Below are positions 34,890-44,011 of a stretch of 64,000 bases of DNA, piece after piece. Made by a program: the position numbers and the translations under genes. The stretch is from positions 119,650-183,649 of the forward strand of contig CABUIO010000003.1 in NCBI GenBank assembly GCA_902491625.1, read 5' to 3'. The stretch's first letter is position 1, and each line of letters starts with the position of its first letter. Below the pieces are notes generated by a model, which worked only from the letters and a program-made list of their open reading frames with translations, searched no databases and was not told the DNA's origin. The stretch is from an uncultured Porphyromonadaceae bacterium. Lineage in GTDB: Bacteria; Bacteroidota; Bacteroidia; Bacteroidales; Muribaculaceae.

Positions 34890-35666
34890 CTAAAGTTCAA
34901 CGGAATCGCCGTTTTGAAGAAGCGGAATGTAGCGGGTTCCGCTTGCGCCGACAATCTTGTCTCCGGAACCGCGGACAAAATCAAGATAATCATCCCTTTC
35001 AGCAGGATCACTCCAGAGTTCAAAATGCATCGGCACAAAATTACCGACCTCAAACTTTTCACAGAAAAGTCTGCCGCCATCGACAGCATCAGGTCTCATC
35101 CTCGGATCGACCGGGAAAAGCACGACATCAAAACTCCGATACCTCTTATAAATGTCATCGAGAACCGCAAGATAAGCGTCGAGCGACTGAGCGACTTCCT
35201 GCGGAGTGCTTTCGGAGCGCCATGTCCAAGCGTTAAGGTCTCCTGCGAAGAAGATACGTTTACCCTCAGTCTCAATCACATAACTGTTGCCGATGTCCGT
35301 ACTTCCGAACGCTTCGATCCTGAGTTCCGAAGTCTCGAAAACGTCATGCAAACCAAGCACACCGACACGCGAAGCATCCACGCGGTTGCGTCCTCTGTAA
35401 TGAGAATCGTCAGACATCAGATACGCTGTCCGCGACGCGACGTCGCGGCTCACGATATAGCGAAGCGAGCCAAGCTGTCGCCACCAGCTGAAAACCGCAG
35501 GGGTGAAATGATCCTTATGATGGTGACTGACAAGCAGATACTGAGGAGTGTCGCCGACCATCATCTTGCGCGGATCAACAGGCACTCCGGGAAAATAATC
35601 GGTCAGAAAGACGCAGGAATCGCACTCCAGCAGAAAACAGTCATGGTAAAGGTACGTAATCTTCAT
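34890..35666 (-). CDS. UlaG-like MBL-fold metallohydrolase
   Basis: 258 residues. The metal-binding motif is SHHHKDH near 47-53, followed by further ligands in FFAGDLNAW and the C-terminal PMHFELWSD. The pattern and size fit the UlaG-like branch of the metallo-beta-lactamase fold. There is no signal peptide, so it is cytoplasmic. The substrate is unknown. It is the only gene between two nearly identical palindromic elements (B and C). Confidence 0.87.
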   Translation of the reverse strand: MKITYLYHDCFLLECDSCVFLTDYFPGVPVDPRKMMVGDTPQYLLVSHHHKDHFTPAVFSWWRQLGSLRYIVSRDVASRTAYLMSDDSHYRGRNRVDASRVGVLGLHDVFETSELRIEAFGSTDIGNSYVIETEGKRIFFAGDLNAWTWRSESTPQEVAQSLDAYLAVLDDIYKRYRSFDVVLFPVDPRMRPDAVDGGRLFCEKFEVGNFVPMHFELWSDPAERDDYLDFVRGSGDKIVGASGTRYIPLLQNGDSVEL

Positions 35667-35730
35667 AGTTCATGCACTTATGTGTTTATAACGCGCGGCA
35701 TAATTTTTTGGTGTGATTCTCATATATGAA

Positions 35731-35922
35731 AGTAACTCTTAAAAATTAGTTAACAGTAAAAACAGCTCATGTAACTCACATTTCTGACACATCCTTGCTC
35801 GTCTTTTTGGCGCTTTAGCCGTTCTCGCTCAGTCATGTAGACCGCCACACTCCTTCGCTCCACCGGCTAAATCATTCAAAAATACTTCGCAATTATGTAT
35901 CATCTAATTTTTGCGAGTTACT
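35731..35922. repeat. Palindromic element C
   Basis: A near-duplicate of element B with the same arms (AGTAACTCTTAAAAATTAG and the CTAATTTTTGCGAGTTACT end) and the same CAGTCA/CTCCT flanks. Its apex TGTAGACCGCCACA (35836-35849) has two stem mismatches, so this copy is partly degraded. It lies between the divergent MBL gene and purL, ending 18 bp before the purL -7 element. Confidence 0.87.
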
Positions 35923-35939
35923 ATCTCACGATTTTTTAC

Positions 35940-35947
35940 TAATTTTG
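35940..35947 (+). promoter_or_regulatory. -7 element of purL
   Basis: TAATTTTG, with transcription expected near 35954 and a leader of about 25 bases. The nearest TTG (35911-35913, in element C) is 26 bp upstream, too far for the consensus. Confidence 0.5.
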
Positions 35948-35978
35948 CGCCATAAAACCATATTATCCCCCAATCGGA

Positions 35979-38900
35979 ATGATTAAATTTTTTAAGAAGA
36001 ACGCCGCACACGTCATTGCGGTGGAGTGTGTTGAAGAACCGACAAAGGAACAGCTCGAGAGCCTCCAGTGGCTCTTTGACGGCGCCCGTCCGCTCACTAC
36101 CAAGAACATCAAGCGCGGCGGCTGGATCGGCCCAAGAAAGGAGATGATCACTCCCTGGAGCACCAATGCAGTGGAGATCACTCAGAACATGGGCATCAAC
36201 GGCATCACACGAATCGAGGAATTTTTCGCTACCGACTCCGAGAATCCCGACTACGACCGAATGCTGCAGCGATTCTATCCCGGCGGCCTCGGACAGAAGA
36301 TCTTCAGTATCTCAAGGAAGCCAGAGAAGATCCTGCACATCACCGATTTGGAGGAATACAACAAGAAAGAGGGACTTGCCCTTTCAGCCGACGAAATCGA
36401 ATATCTGCAAGGTGTGGCCAAGCGTCTGCAGCGTCCGCTCACCGACTCCGAGGTCTTCGGATTCTCGCAGGTGAACTCGGAACACTGCCGCCACAAGATC
36501 TTCAACGGCACCTTCATCATTGACGGCAAGGAGATGCCCTCCACTCTCTTCAAGCTCATCAAGCGCACGACGCAGGAAAATCCCAACGAGGTCGTTTCGG
36601 CCTACAAGGACAATGTGGCGTTCCTCCGGGGTCCTAAGGTGCGTCAGTTCGCTCCCGTCAATCCGGAACAGCCCGACTATTTCTGTGAAAAAGATATCGA
36701 CACCGTGATCTCGCTCAAGGCAGAGACCCACAACTTCCCCACCACCGTGGAGCCGTTCAACGGCGCGGCCACAGGCACAGGCGGAGAGATCCGCGACCGC
36801 ATGGGCGGCGGCAAGGCTTCGCTTCCGATCGCCGGCACGGCAGTCTACATGACCTCTTATCCGCGTCCCGACGAGACCCGCGCATGGGAAGACAAGGCAC
36901 CGCTGCCGCGTCCATGGCTCTATCAGACGCCCGAGCAGATCCTCATCAAGGCTTCCAACGGCGCCTCCGACTTCGGCAACAAGTTCGGCCAGCCGATGAT
37001 CTGCGGCTCCTTGCTCACCTTCGAGCATGAGGAGAACAACCGCACCCTTGCCTACGACAAGGTCATAATGCTCGCCGGAGGCGTCGGATTCGGCACCCTC
37101 AAGGATGCCATCAAGGAGACCCCCGAGCCTGGCATGAAGGTTGTCGTCATGGGTGGCGACAACTACCGCATCGGCATGGGCGGCGGAGCCGTGTCGTCGG
37201 TCGAGACCGGTGAATACGACAACTCCATCGAGCTTAACGCCGTGCAGCGCGCCAACCCCGAGATGCAGAAACGTGTCAGCAACGTAGTGCGCGCCCTCGC
37301 CGAGATGGAGGAGAATCCCTGCCTCACAATCCATGACCACGGTGCCGGAGGCCACCTCAACGCACTCTCGGAGCTTGTCGAGGCTACCGGCGGACGCATC
37401 GACATAGACAAGCTCCCGGTAGGCGACCCCACCCTCTCGGCCAAGGAGATCATCGGCAACGAGAGCCAGGAGCGCATGGGCATGGTGATGAAGCTCGAAG
37501 ACATCGAAAAAGTGCGCAAGATCGCCGACCGCGAACGTGCACCGTTCTATGTCGTCGGCGACACCACAGCCGATTCACATTTCACATTCGACTCCAAGAG
37601 CGGCGTGAAACCGATCAACCTCGCCATGGCCGACATGTTCGGCAACTCCCCCAAGACCGTCATGGAGGACAACAGCGTGGAACACCATTACTCGGATCCG
37701 GCATATAGCGCCGACAACCTCAACGAATACATCTCCCGCGTGCTTCAGCTCGAAGCTGTAGCCTGCAAGGACTGGCTCACCAACAAGGTTGACCGTTCCG
37801 TGACCGGAAAAGTTGCGCGCCAGCAGTGTGTCGGTGAGCTCCAGCTTCCCCTGAGCGACTGCGGAGTCGTGGCACTCGATTACCTCGGCAAATCAGGTAT
37901 CGCCACCTCCATAGGCCACGCACCTCAGGCAGCGCTTATCGACCCTGCGAAGGGCAGCGTGCTCTCAATCGCCGAGGCGCTCACCAACATCTCCGGCGCC
38001 CTACTGAAGGAAGGTCTAAAGTCTATATCACTCTCAGCCAACTGGATGTGGCCCTGCAAGAACGAGGGAGAGGACGCGGCGCTATATTCCGCCGTGAAAG
38101 CCTGCAGCGACTTTGCCGTCGCACTCGGCATCAACATCCCGACCGGAAAGGATTCCCTCTCCATGACGCAGAAATACGGCGACAAGAAAGTCTATGCTCC
38201 CGGCACCCTCATCATCTCCGCCGCGGGAGAAGTGCGCAAGATCCGCAAGACAGTAAGTCCCGTTCTGGTCAACAATTCCAAGACATCGCTTATCCATGTC
38301 GACTTCTCGTCCGACGCCCTCAAACTCGGCGGCTCCGCTTTCTTCCAGTCGCTCAACGCCATCGGCAGCGACGCCCCGACAGTTAAGGATCCCGCTCAGT
38401 TCGCCGCCGCGTTCAACGCCCTGCAGCGCCTCAACGAGATGGGACTCATCCTCTCCCAGCATGACATCAGCGCGGGAGGTCTTGTGACAGCACTTCTTGA
38501 AATGACTTTCAGCAACACCCACGGCGGCCTGAAGATCGACCTCGACAGTTTCGAGGAATCCGACATCGTCAAGATACTTTTCGCCGAGAATCCCGCAGTG
38601 CTGATTCAGGTACCCGACAAGATGCTCAAACTCGTGAAACGCGAGCTGACCGATGCAAACGTCTCCTTCCGTGTGATCGGCAAACCCGCTCCGCGCACAC
38701 GCAGCATCGACATAACCTGCGGCGACAAGAACCTTTCGCTCGACATCGACGCGCTCCGCGACGACTGGTACCGTTCCTCATGGCTTCTCGACCGCGACCA
38801 GAGCGGACAGCGCGAGGCCGACGCACGCTTCGCCAACTACCGCAAGCAGCCGGTGAAGTTCCGCATCAACGAGGAGTTCGGCGGCACGCTCGACAAGCTC

Positions 38901-39689
38901 GGCCTCACCTTCGACCGTCAGGGACGTTCGGGTGTCCGCGCCGCCATCATCCGCGAGAAAGGCGTCAACGGCGACCGCGAGATGGCATATTCGCTCTATC
39001 TCGCCGGATTCGACGTCAAGGATGTCCACATGACCGACCTCATCAGCGGCCGCGAGACACTTGAGGACGTCAACATGATCGTCTTCTGCGGCGGTTTCTC
39101 CAATTCCGACGTTCTCGGCTCCGCCAAGGGCTGGGCAGGAGGTTTCCTCTACAACGAGAAAGCCAAGGCAGCGCTCGATAAATTCTACAGCCGCGAGGAC
39201 ACCCTCTCGCTCGGCATCTGCAACGGATGCCAGCTGATGGCCGAACTGAATCTGCTCTATCCCGAGCACAAAGCTCCCCACAAGCTGCTCCACAACAATT
39301 CCCACAAGTTCGAGAGCGAATTCATCTCCGTCGAGATTCCTCAAAACAACAGCGTGATGTTCGGATCGCTGTACGGCTCGCGTCTCGGCATCTGGGTGGC
39401 ACACGGCGAAGGCAAATTCAGCTTCCCCGAGAAACTTTCGGAATATAATGTAGTGGCCAAATACGCCTATTCGGGCTATCCCGGCAATCCCAACGGCTCA
39501 TTCGCTTCAGTTGCCGGCATCGCCAGCGCCGACGGACGCCATCTTGCCATGATGCCCCACCTCGAACGCGCCATCTTCCCCTGGCAGTGCGGATTCTATC
39601 CCGCCGACAGAGCCGACGACGAAGTCACTCCCTGGCTGGAGGCATTCGTCAACGCCCGCAAGTGGATTGAAGAAGCAACAAAAAAATAA
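35979..39689 (+). CDS. purL: Phosphoribosylformylglycinamidine synthase
   Basis: 1236 residues, the large single-chain PurL that makes FGAM from FGAR, glutamine and ATP in purine synthesis. An N-terminal domain (about 1-150) and linker are followed by tandem AIRS-like halves with VNSEHCRHKIFNG near 165, KAETHNFPTTVEPFNGAATGTGGEIRD near 247 and LPTGKDS-type INIPTGKDSLSMTQKYG near 715. The class I glutaminase domain at the end has its nucleophile in LGICNGCQLM. A -7 box precedes the gene. It is followed 6 bp later by a lipoprotein gene. Confidence 0.97.
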   Translation: MIKFFKKNAAHVIAVECVEEPTKEQLESLQWLFDGARPLTTKNIKRGGWIGPRKEMITPWSTNAVEITQNMGINGITRIEEFFATDSENPDYDRMLQRFYPGGLGQKIFSISRKPEKILHITDLEEYNKKEGLALSADEIEYLQGVAKRLQRPLTDSEVFGFSQVNSEHCRHKIFNGTFIIDGKEMPSTLFKLIKRTTQENPNEVVSAYKDNVAFLRGPKVRQFAPVNPEQPDYFCEKDIDTVISLKAETHNFPTTVEPFNGAATGTGGEIRDRMGGGKASLPIAGTAVYMTSYPRPDETRAWEDKAPLPRPWLYQTPEQILIKASNGASDFGNKFGQPMICGSLLTFEHEENNRTLAYDKVIMLAGGVGFGTLKDAIKETPEPGMKVVVMGGDNYRIGMGGGAVSSVETGEYDNSIELNAVQRANPEMQKRVSNVVRALAEMEENPCLTIHDHGAGGHLNALSELVEATGGRIDIDKLPVGDPTLSAKEIIGNESQERMGMVMKLEDIEKVRKIADRERAPFYVVGDTTADSHFTFDSKSGVKPINLAMADMFGNSPKTVMEDNSVEHHYSDPAYSADNLNEYISRVLQLEAVACKDWLTNKVDRSVTGKVARQQCVGELQLPLSDCGVVALDYLGKSGIATSIGHAPQAALIDPAKGSVLSIAEALTNISGALLKEGLKSISLSANWMWPCKNEGEDAALYSAVKACSDFAVALGINIPTGKDSLSMTQKYGDKKVYAPGTLIISAAGEVRKIRKTVSPVLVNNSKTSLIHVDFSSDALKLGGSAFFQSLNAIGSDAPTVKDPAQFAAAFNALQRLNEMGLILSQHDISAGGLVTALLEMTFSNTHGGLKIDLDSFEESDIVKILFAENPAVLIQVPDKMLKLVKRELTDANVSFRVIGKPAPRTRSIDITCGDKNLSLDIDALRDDWYRSSWLLDRDQSGQREADARFANYRKQPVKFRINEEFGGTLDKLGLTFDRQGRSGVRAAIIREKGVNGDREMAYSLYLAGFDVKDVHMTDLISGRETLEDVNMIVFCGGFSNSDVLGSAKGWAGGFLYNEKAKAALDKFYSREDTLSLGICNGCQLMAELNLLYPEHKAPHKLLHNNSHKFESEFISVEIPQNNSVMFGSLYGSRLGIWVAHGEGKFSFPEKLSEYNVVAKYAYSGYPGNPNGSFASVAGIASADGRHLAMMPHLERAIFPWQCGFYPADRADDEVTPWLEAFVNARKWIEEATKK

Positions 39690-39695
39690 CCTCTA

Positions 39696-40622
39696 TTGAA
39701 TAATTACCGACGCCTCATATTACCGATCGGACTGATCGCAGCTCTGCATCTTCTTCTAAGCTCCTGCATGTTTACCGGAATCGAAAACACCGGCAAAATC
39801 AAGCTAAGCAAGGAGGAAGCGGCGGCAGCTGCGGCCGTAAGCGAAGAGGACAGGCTCGTGGCGCCACTCTCAGACAACGACATCTCGGAGTGGCGCTCCG
39901 GCAAGCCTTTCCTTGCAGCCTCCGAGAGGGTTCGGCTGATCTTCACCTCCGCTCCCGCCGATCCTTTCGGCCATACACTTTATTTTCAAGGCTTCGACAG
40001 AACTGCGACCCCTTCCGGCTCGCGCGCGCTCAACATCATGTTTCGCGACTCGATCGGGCGCAACTACATCTATCAGCGGGAATTGCATGGCGATTCCCTG
40101 ATACGCACGTCTGATCTGCCGATGCTTGTGGATCTCGACATGGTGCAGAAAGCCGATTCCCTGCTTCGCGGACGCACGCTCTGGCCCCGCACGAGATTCT
40201 GGGATGACGCCGAAAATCATAGCAATACGACCGTCGGCACCCAGCTCATGCCGGTGAAGGTGCTTGAAGTGCTTCCTTCGAGCGCGGACTTTCCGCTGAG
40301 GGTGATTTTCGCCGACAACTCGGGAAAACGCGGAAGCCTTGTCTTCAATCCCTCGCCCAGGTCATCGCGCTCCTTCTCGTCGCAGTTCAAGGTCACGGAT
40401 CCGCGACTCGACCATAAGAAGATCACTGACGAAAAATGGGCCGACATCTGCAACGGACGCCTCTCAACAGGGATGACGAAACAGGAGGCGAAACTCTCCT
40501 ATGGAGCACCCGACGATGTAGAGTCGGATCACGACTACTCGAAACTCATCGAATATTGGTACTACTCCAACGGCGCGTTCCTGCGCTTTGAAGACGGACT
40601 GCTCGTGAGCTTCAGGAAATAA
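39696..40622 (+). CDS. Lipoprotein with BamE-like C-terminal segment, TTG start
   Basis: 308 residues. The frame begins at a TTG (39696). No in-frame ATG precedes the signal peptide, whose lipobox LSSC (residues 22-25) makes the TTG start likely. The body has no recognised family. The last 60 residues (GRLSTGMTKQEAKLSYGAPDDVE to YYSNGAFLRFEDGLLVSF) resemble the SmpA/OmlA (BamE) pattern of a GMT-helix, G-P turn and aromatic strands. It is probably anchored in an envelope membrane. It lies between purL and murB with short gaps (6 and 18 bp). Confidence 0.72.
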   Translation: MNNYRRLILPIGLIAALHLLLSSCMFTGIENTGKIKLSKEEAAAAAAVSEEDRLVAPLSDNDISEWRSGKPFLAASERVRLIFTSAPADPFGHTLYFQGFDRTATPSGSRALNIMFRDSIGRNYIYQRELHGDSLIRTSDLPMLVDLDMVQKADSLLRGRTLWPRTRFWDDAENHSNTTVGTQLMPVKVLEVLPSSADFPLRVIFADNSGKRGSLVFNPSPRSSRSFSSQFKVTDPRLDHKKITDEKWADICNGRLSTGMTKQEAKLSYGAPDDVESDHDYSKLIEYWYYSNGAFLRFEDGLLVSFRK

Positions 40623-40640
40623 CTTCCAAGAGACGGACAA

Positions 40641-42437
40641 ATGGACAATCTTATAAGAGAAAACGTCGACATAACATCCTACACCACTTTCGGCATCAAG
40701 GCCACAGCTCGCTATTTCGCCGAATACGACTCAGTGAAACAATTAGAGGAGATCATGCGCACACCGCAGTATCAGCAGTCGGAAGTGCTGCACATCGGTG
40801 GCGGTTCCAATCTTCTGTTTGTCAAGGATTTCGCCGGCATGGTGCTCCACTCCCGCATCATGGGACTCGACATCTACCGTAAGGATGACGAAATCTCTTA
40901 TCTGATTGCCGGAGCCGGCGAGAAATGGACCGATCTCGTCGATTTCTGCGTTGCAAACAACCTGGCAGGACTTGAAAACCTCGCATACATTCCCGGCGAG
41001 GCCGGAGCGTCCGCAATCCAGAATGTTGGCGCCTACGGCGTCGAGGCATCGGACTGCATCCATAGCGTGGAGTGTTACGACCGCCTTTCGCATAAGATCG
41101 TGACTTTCAAGCAGCACGAATGTGCCTACGCCTATCGCGACAGCATGTTCAAGCATGAGGGGAGAGGACGCTACTACGTGCTTCGCGTCAGCTTCCGGCT
41201 GCGCAACACCGACAAGGCATCCAGCCTTGATTACGGTCCCCTGCGCTCGCTCGCCGAACGACTCGGCCACGAGCCGACCATCGCAGAGGTGCGCGACGAA
41301 GTCACCGCCGTGAGGAAAAGCAAACTCCCGGAACCTTCCGAGGAAGGGAGCGCAGGAAGTTTCTTCACAAATCCGATCGTTCTCCGCAAATTCTACGAGG
41401 AAGCGGTGTTACGCCGCAACCCGGATGTGCCATGCTACGACCTTGCCGACAATCCCGACTATGTGAAGATTCCCGCCGGATGGCTCGTCGAGCACGCCGG
41501 ACTGAAAGGCGCAACCGAAGGGGGCGCCATCGTCTATCCGAAACAGTGTCTTGTTATTGCCAACACCGGAACCGCCACGGCAGCCGACGTCTGCAAGCTT
41601 GCCGAACGAGTGCGCGACGAAGTCTTCGCGAAATTCGGCGTCAACCTCGATCCGGAAGTCAACTACATCGACAGCGCCATCTATGTCACCGTGCTCGGCA
41701 GCGGCACTTCCAAAGGTGTGCCGGAGGTCGGATGCAGCTGCGAAGTTTGCCGAAGCAGCGATCCTCACGACTCTCGGCTCCGCGCTTCTGTATTCGTGCG
41801 CACTCGCGGACTCAACCTTCTCATAGACACCTCGCCCGATTTCCGTCAGCAGGCCTTGACCCACGACATCCGCGAGATTGACGCCGTGCTCCTCACCCAC
41901 TCCCACTACGACCATGTCGGCGGCATCGACGACCTGCGTCCGTTCTGCGTCAACGGCGATCTCCCGATCTATCTGCGCAAGGACGTGGCCGACGACCTGC
42001 GCCGCCGAATCGACTACAGCTTCCGCCCCCACCCTTATCCGGGAGTGCCGACGTTCAAGCTCCACGAGATCGGCAACGATCCTTTTATGATACGCGACGT
42101 CAAAATCATTCCGATCTCCGTCAACCATGCGAAACTTCCGATTGTCGGCTATAGGATCGGTGATTTCGCCTACATCACGGACGCCAAGACAATCGCACCC
42201 GAAGAGATTGAAAAATTAGAGGGCGTGAAGACTCTGATCGTCAATGCCCTGCGTTTCAAACCGCATTTCTCTCACTTCGACGTCAAGGAAGCGCTTGAAC
42301 TTATAGGAAAAGTGAAACCGAAGCAGGCTTACCTCACTCACATCTGCCACGAGATGGGACTTCACTCCGAAGTCAACGACAGACTTCCCGAAGGTGTCGC
42401 GCTTGCCTACGACGGCCTTGAAATCGAAGTAGATTAG
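40641..42437 (+). CDS. murB: MurB fused to PhnP-like MBL-fold hydrolase
   Basis: 598 residues in one open frame. Residues 1-340 are a full type I MurB (UDP-N-acetylenolpyruvoylglucosamine reductase): GGGSNLLF near 53, YIPGEAGASAIQNVGAYGVE near 114, YRDSMFK, catalytic Ser in EGSAGSFFTNP near 240 and the final NLDPEVNYI. After about five residues a PhnP-type MBL hydrolase starts (YVTVLGSGTSKGVPEVGC near 347). It has a zinc site CSCEVC (about 364-369), LLTHSHYDHVGGIDDL near 417-432 and THICHEMGLHSE near 570. In Bacteroidales these are usually separate adjacent genes (from memory). The fusion joins a peptidoglycan precursor enzyme to a cyclic-phosphate-type hydrolase. Confidence 0.93.
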   Translation: MDNLIRENVDITSYTTFGIKATARYFAEYDSVKQLEEIMRTPQYQQSEVLHIGGGSNLLFVKDFAGMVLHSRIMGLDIYRKDDEISYLIAGAGEKWTDLVDFCVANNLAGLENLAYIPGEAGASAIQNVGAYGVEASDCIHSVECYDRLSHKIVTFKQHECAYAYRDSMFKHEGRGRYYVLRVSFRLRNTDKASSLDYGPLRSLAERLGHEPTIAEVRDEVTAVRKSKLPEPSEEGSAGSFFTNPIVLRKFYEEAVLRRNPDVPCYDLADNPDYVKIPAGWLVEHAGLKGATEGGAIVYPKQCLVIANTGTATAADVCKLAERVRDEVFAKFGVNLDPEVNYIDSAIYVTVLGSGTSKGVPEVGCSCEVCRSSDPHDSRLRASVFVRTRGLNLLIDTSPDFRQQALTHDIREIDAVLLTHSHYDHVGGIDDLRPFCVNGDLPIYLRKDVADDLRRRIDYSFRPHPYPGVPTFKLHEIGNDPFMIRDVKIIPISVNHAKLPIVGYRIGDFAYITDAKTIAPEEIEKLEGVKTLIVNALRFKPHFSHFDVKEALELIGKVKPKQAYLTHICHEMGLHSEVNDRLPEGVALAYDGLEIEVD

Positions 42438-42500
42438 CAGGTATCTTAAGTAATTGGCTGTCAGCGAAACGTAGGAAACCGTGTCAAAAGACACAAAAAA

Positions 42501-42880
42501 GCGCGGAGCGCGGAGTTTAGCGTTATCCTCGGTTGAACGAGCCGCAGGCGAGTGAGGCCGAGGTTAGTGGGCCCCCGATATATAGGCGCGGAGCGCCGTG
42601 TTTTCTAACCGGCTTTAAAAGATCATTGTCATGCCATTCAAGGTAATTCCTCTTATATAGCCATTATTGTAGCCGGACGATTCTTCGTTGCGAAAACGAT
42701 ATGAAAAAGATTCCGGGGTTTGCTCATAATGTGAAAAGATACATACTATAAACGGAGTTCAAAACTATCCGTCAGAAAATTCGGCGCTCCGCGCCTGTAT
42801 ACATGGTGGTAATTATCCTCGGCCTCACTCGCCTGACGGCTCGTTCAACCGAGGATAACACAAAAATCCGCGCTCCGCGC
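42501..42880. repeat. Long inverted repeat D
   Basis: Arms of about 98 bp, 42501-42598 and 42782-42880, are reverse complements at roughly 85 percent by eye. Shared blocks include GCGCGGAGCGCGGA, GTTATCCTCGGTTGAACGAG, CAGGCGAGTGAGGCCGAGG and GGCGCGGAGCGCCG. The 183-bp centre has no gene. The arms contain small palindromes of their own. The element fills most of the gap between convergent murB and the M48 gene and lacks the apex motif of elements A-C and E. Confidence 0.9.
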
Positions 42881-42965
42881 GTTTTAGCCTTTTTCAATAC
42901 AGCTTACTGTATTGCTTTTCAATACATTATAAATTAACTTTTAGATTACTCTTAACAGGCCGTTG

Positions 42966-43784
42966 TTATTTCTTTCCGAGAAGTGTGGCGGCCGAGACGC
43001 CTTGCGGAGGAGCGATCTTGTCTTTCCGGCAGCGTTTGACCACACGCTCGATGCGCTTGTTGGTCGCGGGATGCGACGAGAACATCTGTTTCAGGCCACT
43101 GTTTGACGACGAACCTTCCATTGACTGCAACTTCGCGAAAGCCTGAGCCATCGACCACGGATTCTTGCCGTTCCGTTTCAGGAAATCGTAGCCGTAGTCG
43201 TCGGCATTTGATTCCTGTTTCTGAGAATACTTGGCTCCGGAGATCGCCTCTCCTATCTTACCGAGCTGCGAGTCCGTAAGAGTTGCGACTGTGGCGCTCG
43301 TGCTTCCAAGACCTTCCATGAAAGCGTCAGTGAGGATAGCGTGCTGCATGGCCTTGCGGGTGTCTTTGTGAGCTACATGGCCGATCTCGTGGCCGATCAC
43401 ACCGAGCACCTCGTCGTCGGTCATCACGTCCATCAGTCCGCTGTAGACCCTGACGCTGCCGTCGGCACATGCGAAGGCATTGATGTCGTCTGTCAGGTAG
43501 ACCTTGAAATTCAGAGGCACACCGTCGACATCGGTGAGTCCGGAAGTTAGCTTGACCAGACGCTTTGTGTATTCGCTATTGGCCGGAGCGATCTTGCTCT
43601 CGCTGTCCATTTTCTCGACATACTGATGTACATACTGGCGGATCTGATCGTCGCTGAGCGTGACAGCCTGAAGGGTCTTCACGCCGCTCGACAGCAGGCG
43701 CGAAGGGTCAAATGCATACGATCCCGCTACTGACGAGAAAGCCAAAGCAAGAATCAAAACAGTTTTGGTAAAATATCTTTTCAT
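42966..43784 (-). CDS. Exported M48 family metalloprotease
   Basis: 272 residues with a signal peptide (TKTVLILALAFSSVAGSYA, cleavage near 24). The zinc site is HEIGH at 132-136, and the third ligand lies in the QESNADDYGYDFL helix near 185. The fold follows the LoiP/YcaL-type small M48 group (ADGSVRVYSGLMDVMTDDEVLGVIGHEIGHVAHKD). It probably performs envelope protein quality control in the periplasm. Cysteine-free N-terminus means it is soluble rather than a lipoprotein. It faces divergent gcvT and convergent murB. Confidence 0.92.
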   Translation of the reverse strand: MKRYFTKTVLILALAFSSVAGSYAFDPSRLLSSGVKTLQAVTLSDDQIRQYVHQYVEKMDSESKIAPANSEYTKRLVKLTSGLTDVDGVPLNFKVYLTDDINAFACADGSVRVYSGLMDVMTDDEVLGVIGHEIGHVAHKDTRKAMQHAILTDAFMEGLGSTSATVATLTDSQLGKIGEAISGAKYSQKQESNADDYGYDFLKRNGKNPWSMAQAFAKLQSMEGSSSNSGLKQMFSSHPATNKRIERVVKRCRKDKIAPPQGVSAATLLGKK

Positions 43785-43877
43785 ATAAAGGAAGACATCG
43801 GTGAAGGCAAAATTGTTCGCCGCAGACAGAGGATAAAAGCGTCCGAAACCGCTTCGGAGAATTTTGTCATTCTATTA

Positions 43878-43908
43878 TTGTCTGTTTGGAAAAATTGACT
43901 TATCTTTA
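43878..43908 (+). promoter_or_regulatory. Promoter of the glycine cleavage operon
   Basis: TTG (43878-43880), 20 bp, TATCTTTA (43901-43908). The start near 43915 implies a leader of about 97 bases before gcvT, long enough for a control structure. Confidence 0.65.
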
Positions 43909-43920
43909 CACGCGGAAACA

Positions 43921-43967
43921 GAGCCTCAAAACTGGCAAATGTCCACGGATAACGTTCTTGGAGGCTC
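43921..43967 (+). promoter_or_regulatory. Hairpin-forming leader of gcvT
   Basis: GAGCCTC (43921-43927) pairs with GAGGCTC (43961-43967) around a 33-nt loop. The second arm also lies in a competing small palindrome TTGGAGGCTCCAA (43958-43970). Two exclusive folds are thus possible. The known glycine riboswitch core is not recognisable, and no T-run follows. Confidence 0.4.
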
Positions 43968-44011
43968 CAATTCCGACATATTGTCAAAACACTAATCTTT
44001 TATCATACCAA

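Noticed and set aside
34580..35922. Insertion sequence or composite transposon
   Set aside because: No transposase is encoded and no clear target-site duplication is visible; the elements are described as repeats only.
43909..44011. Glycine riboswitch before gcvT
   Set aside because: The aptamer core could not be recognised; only generic hairpins are seen.
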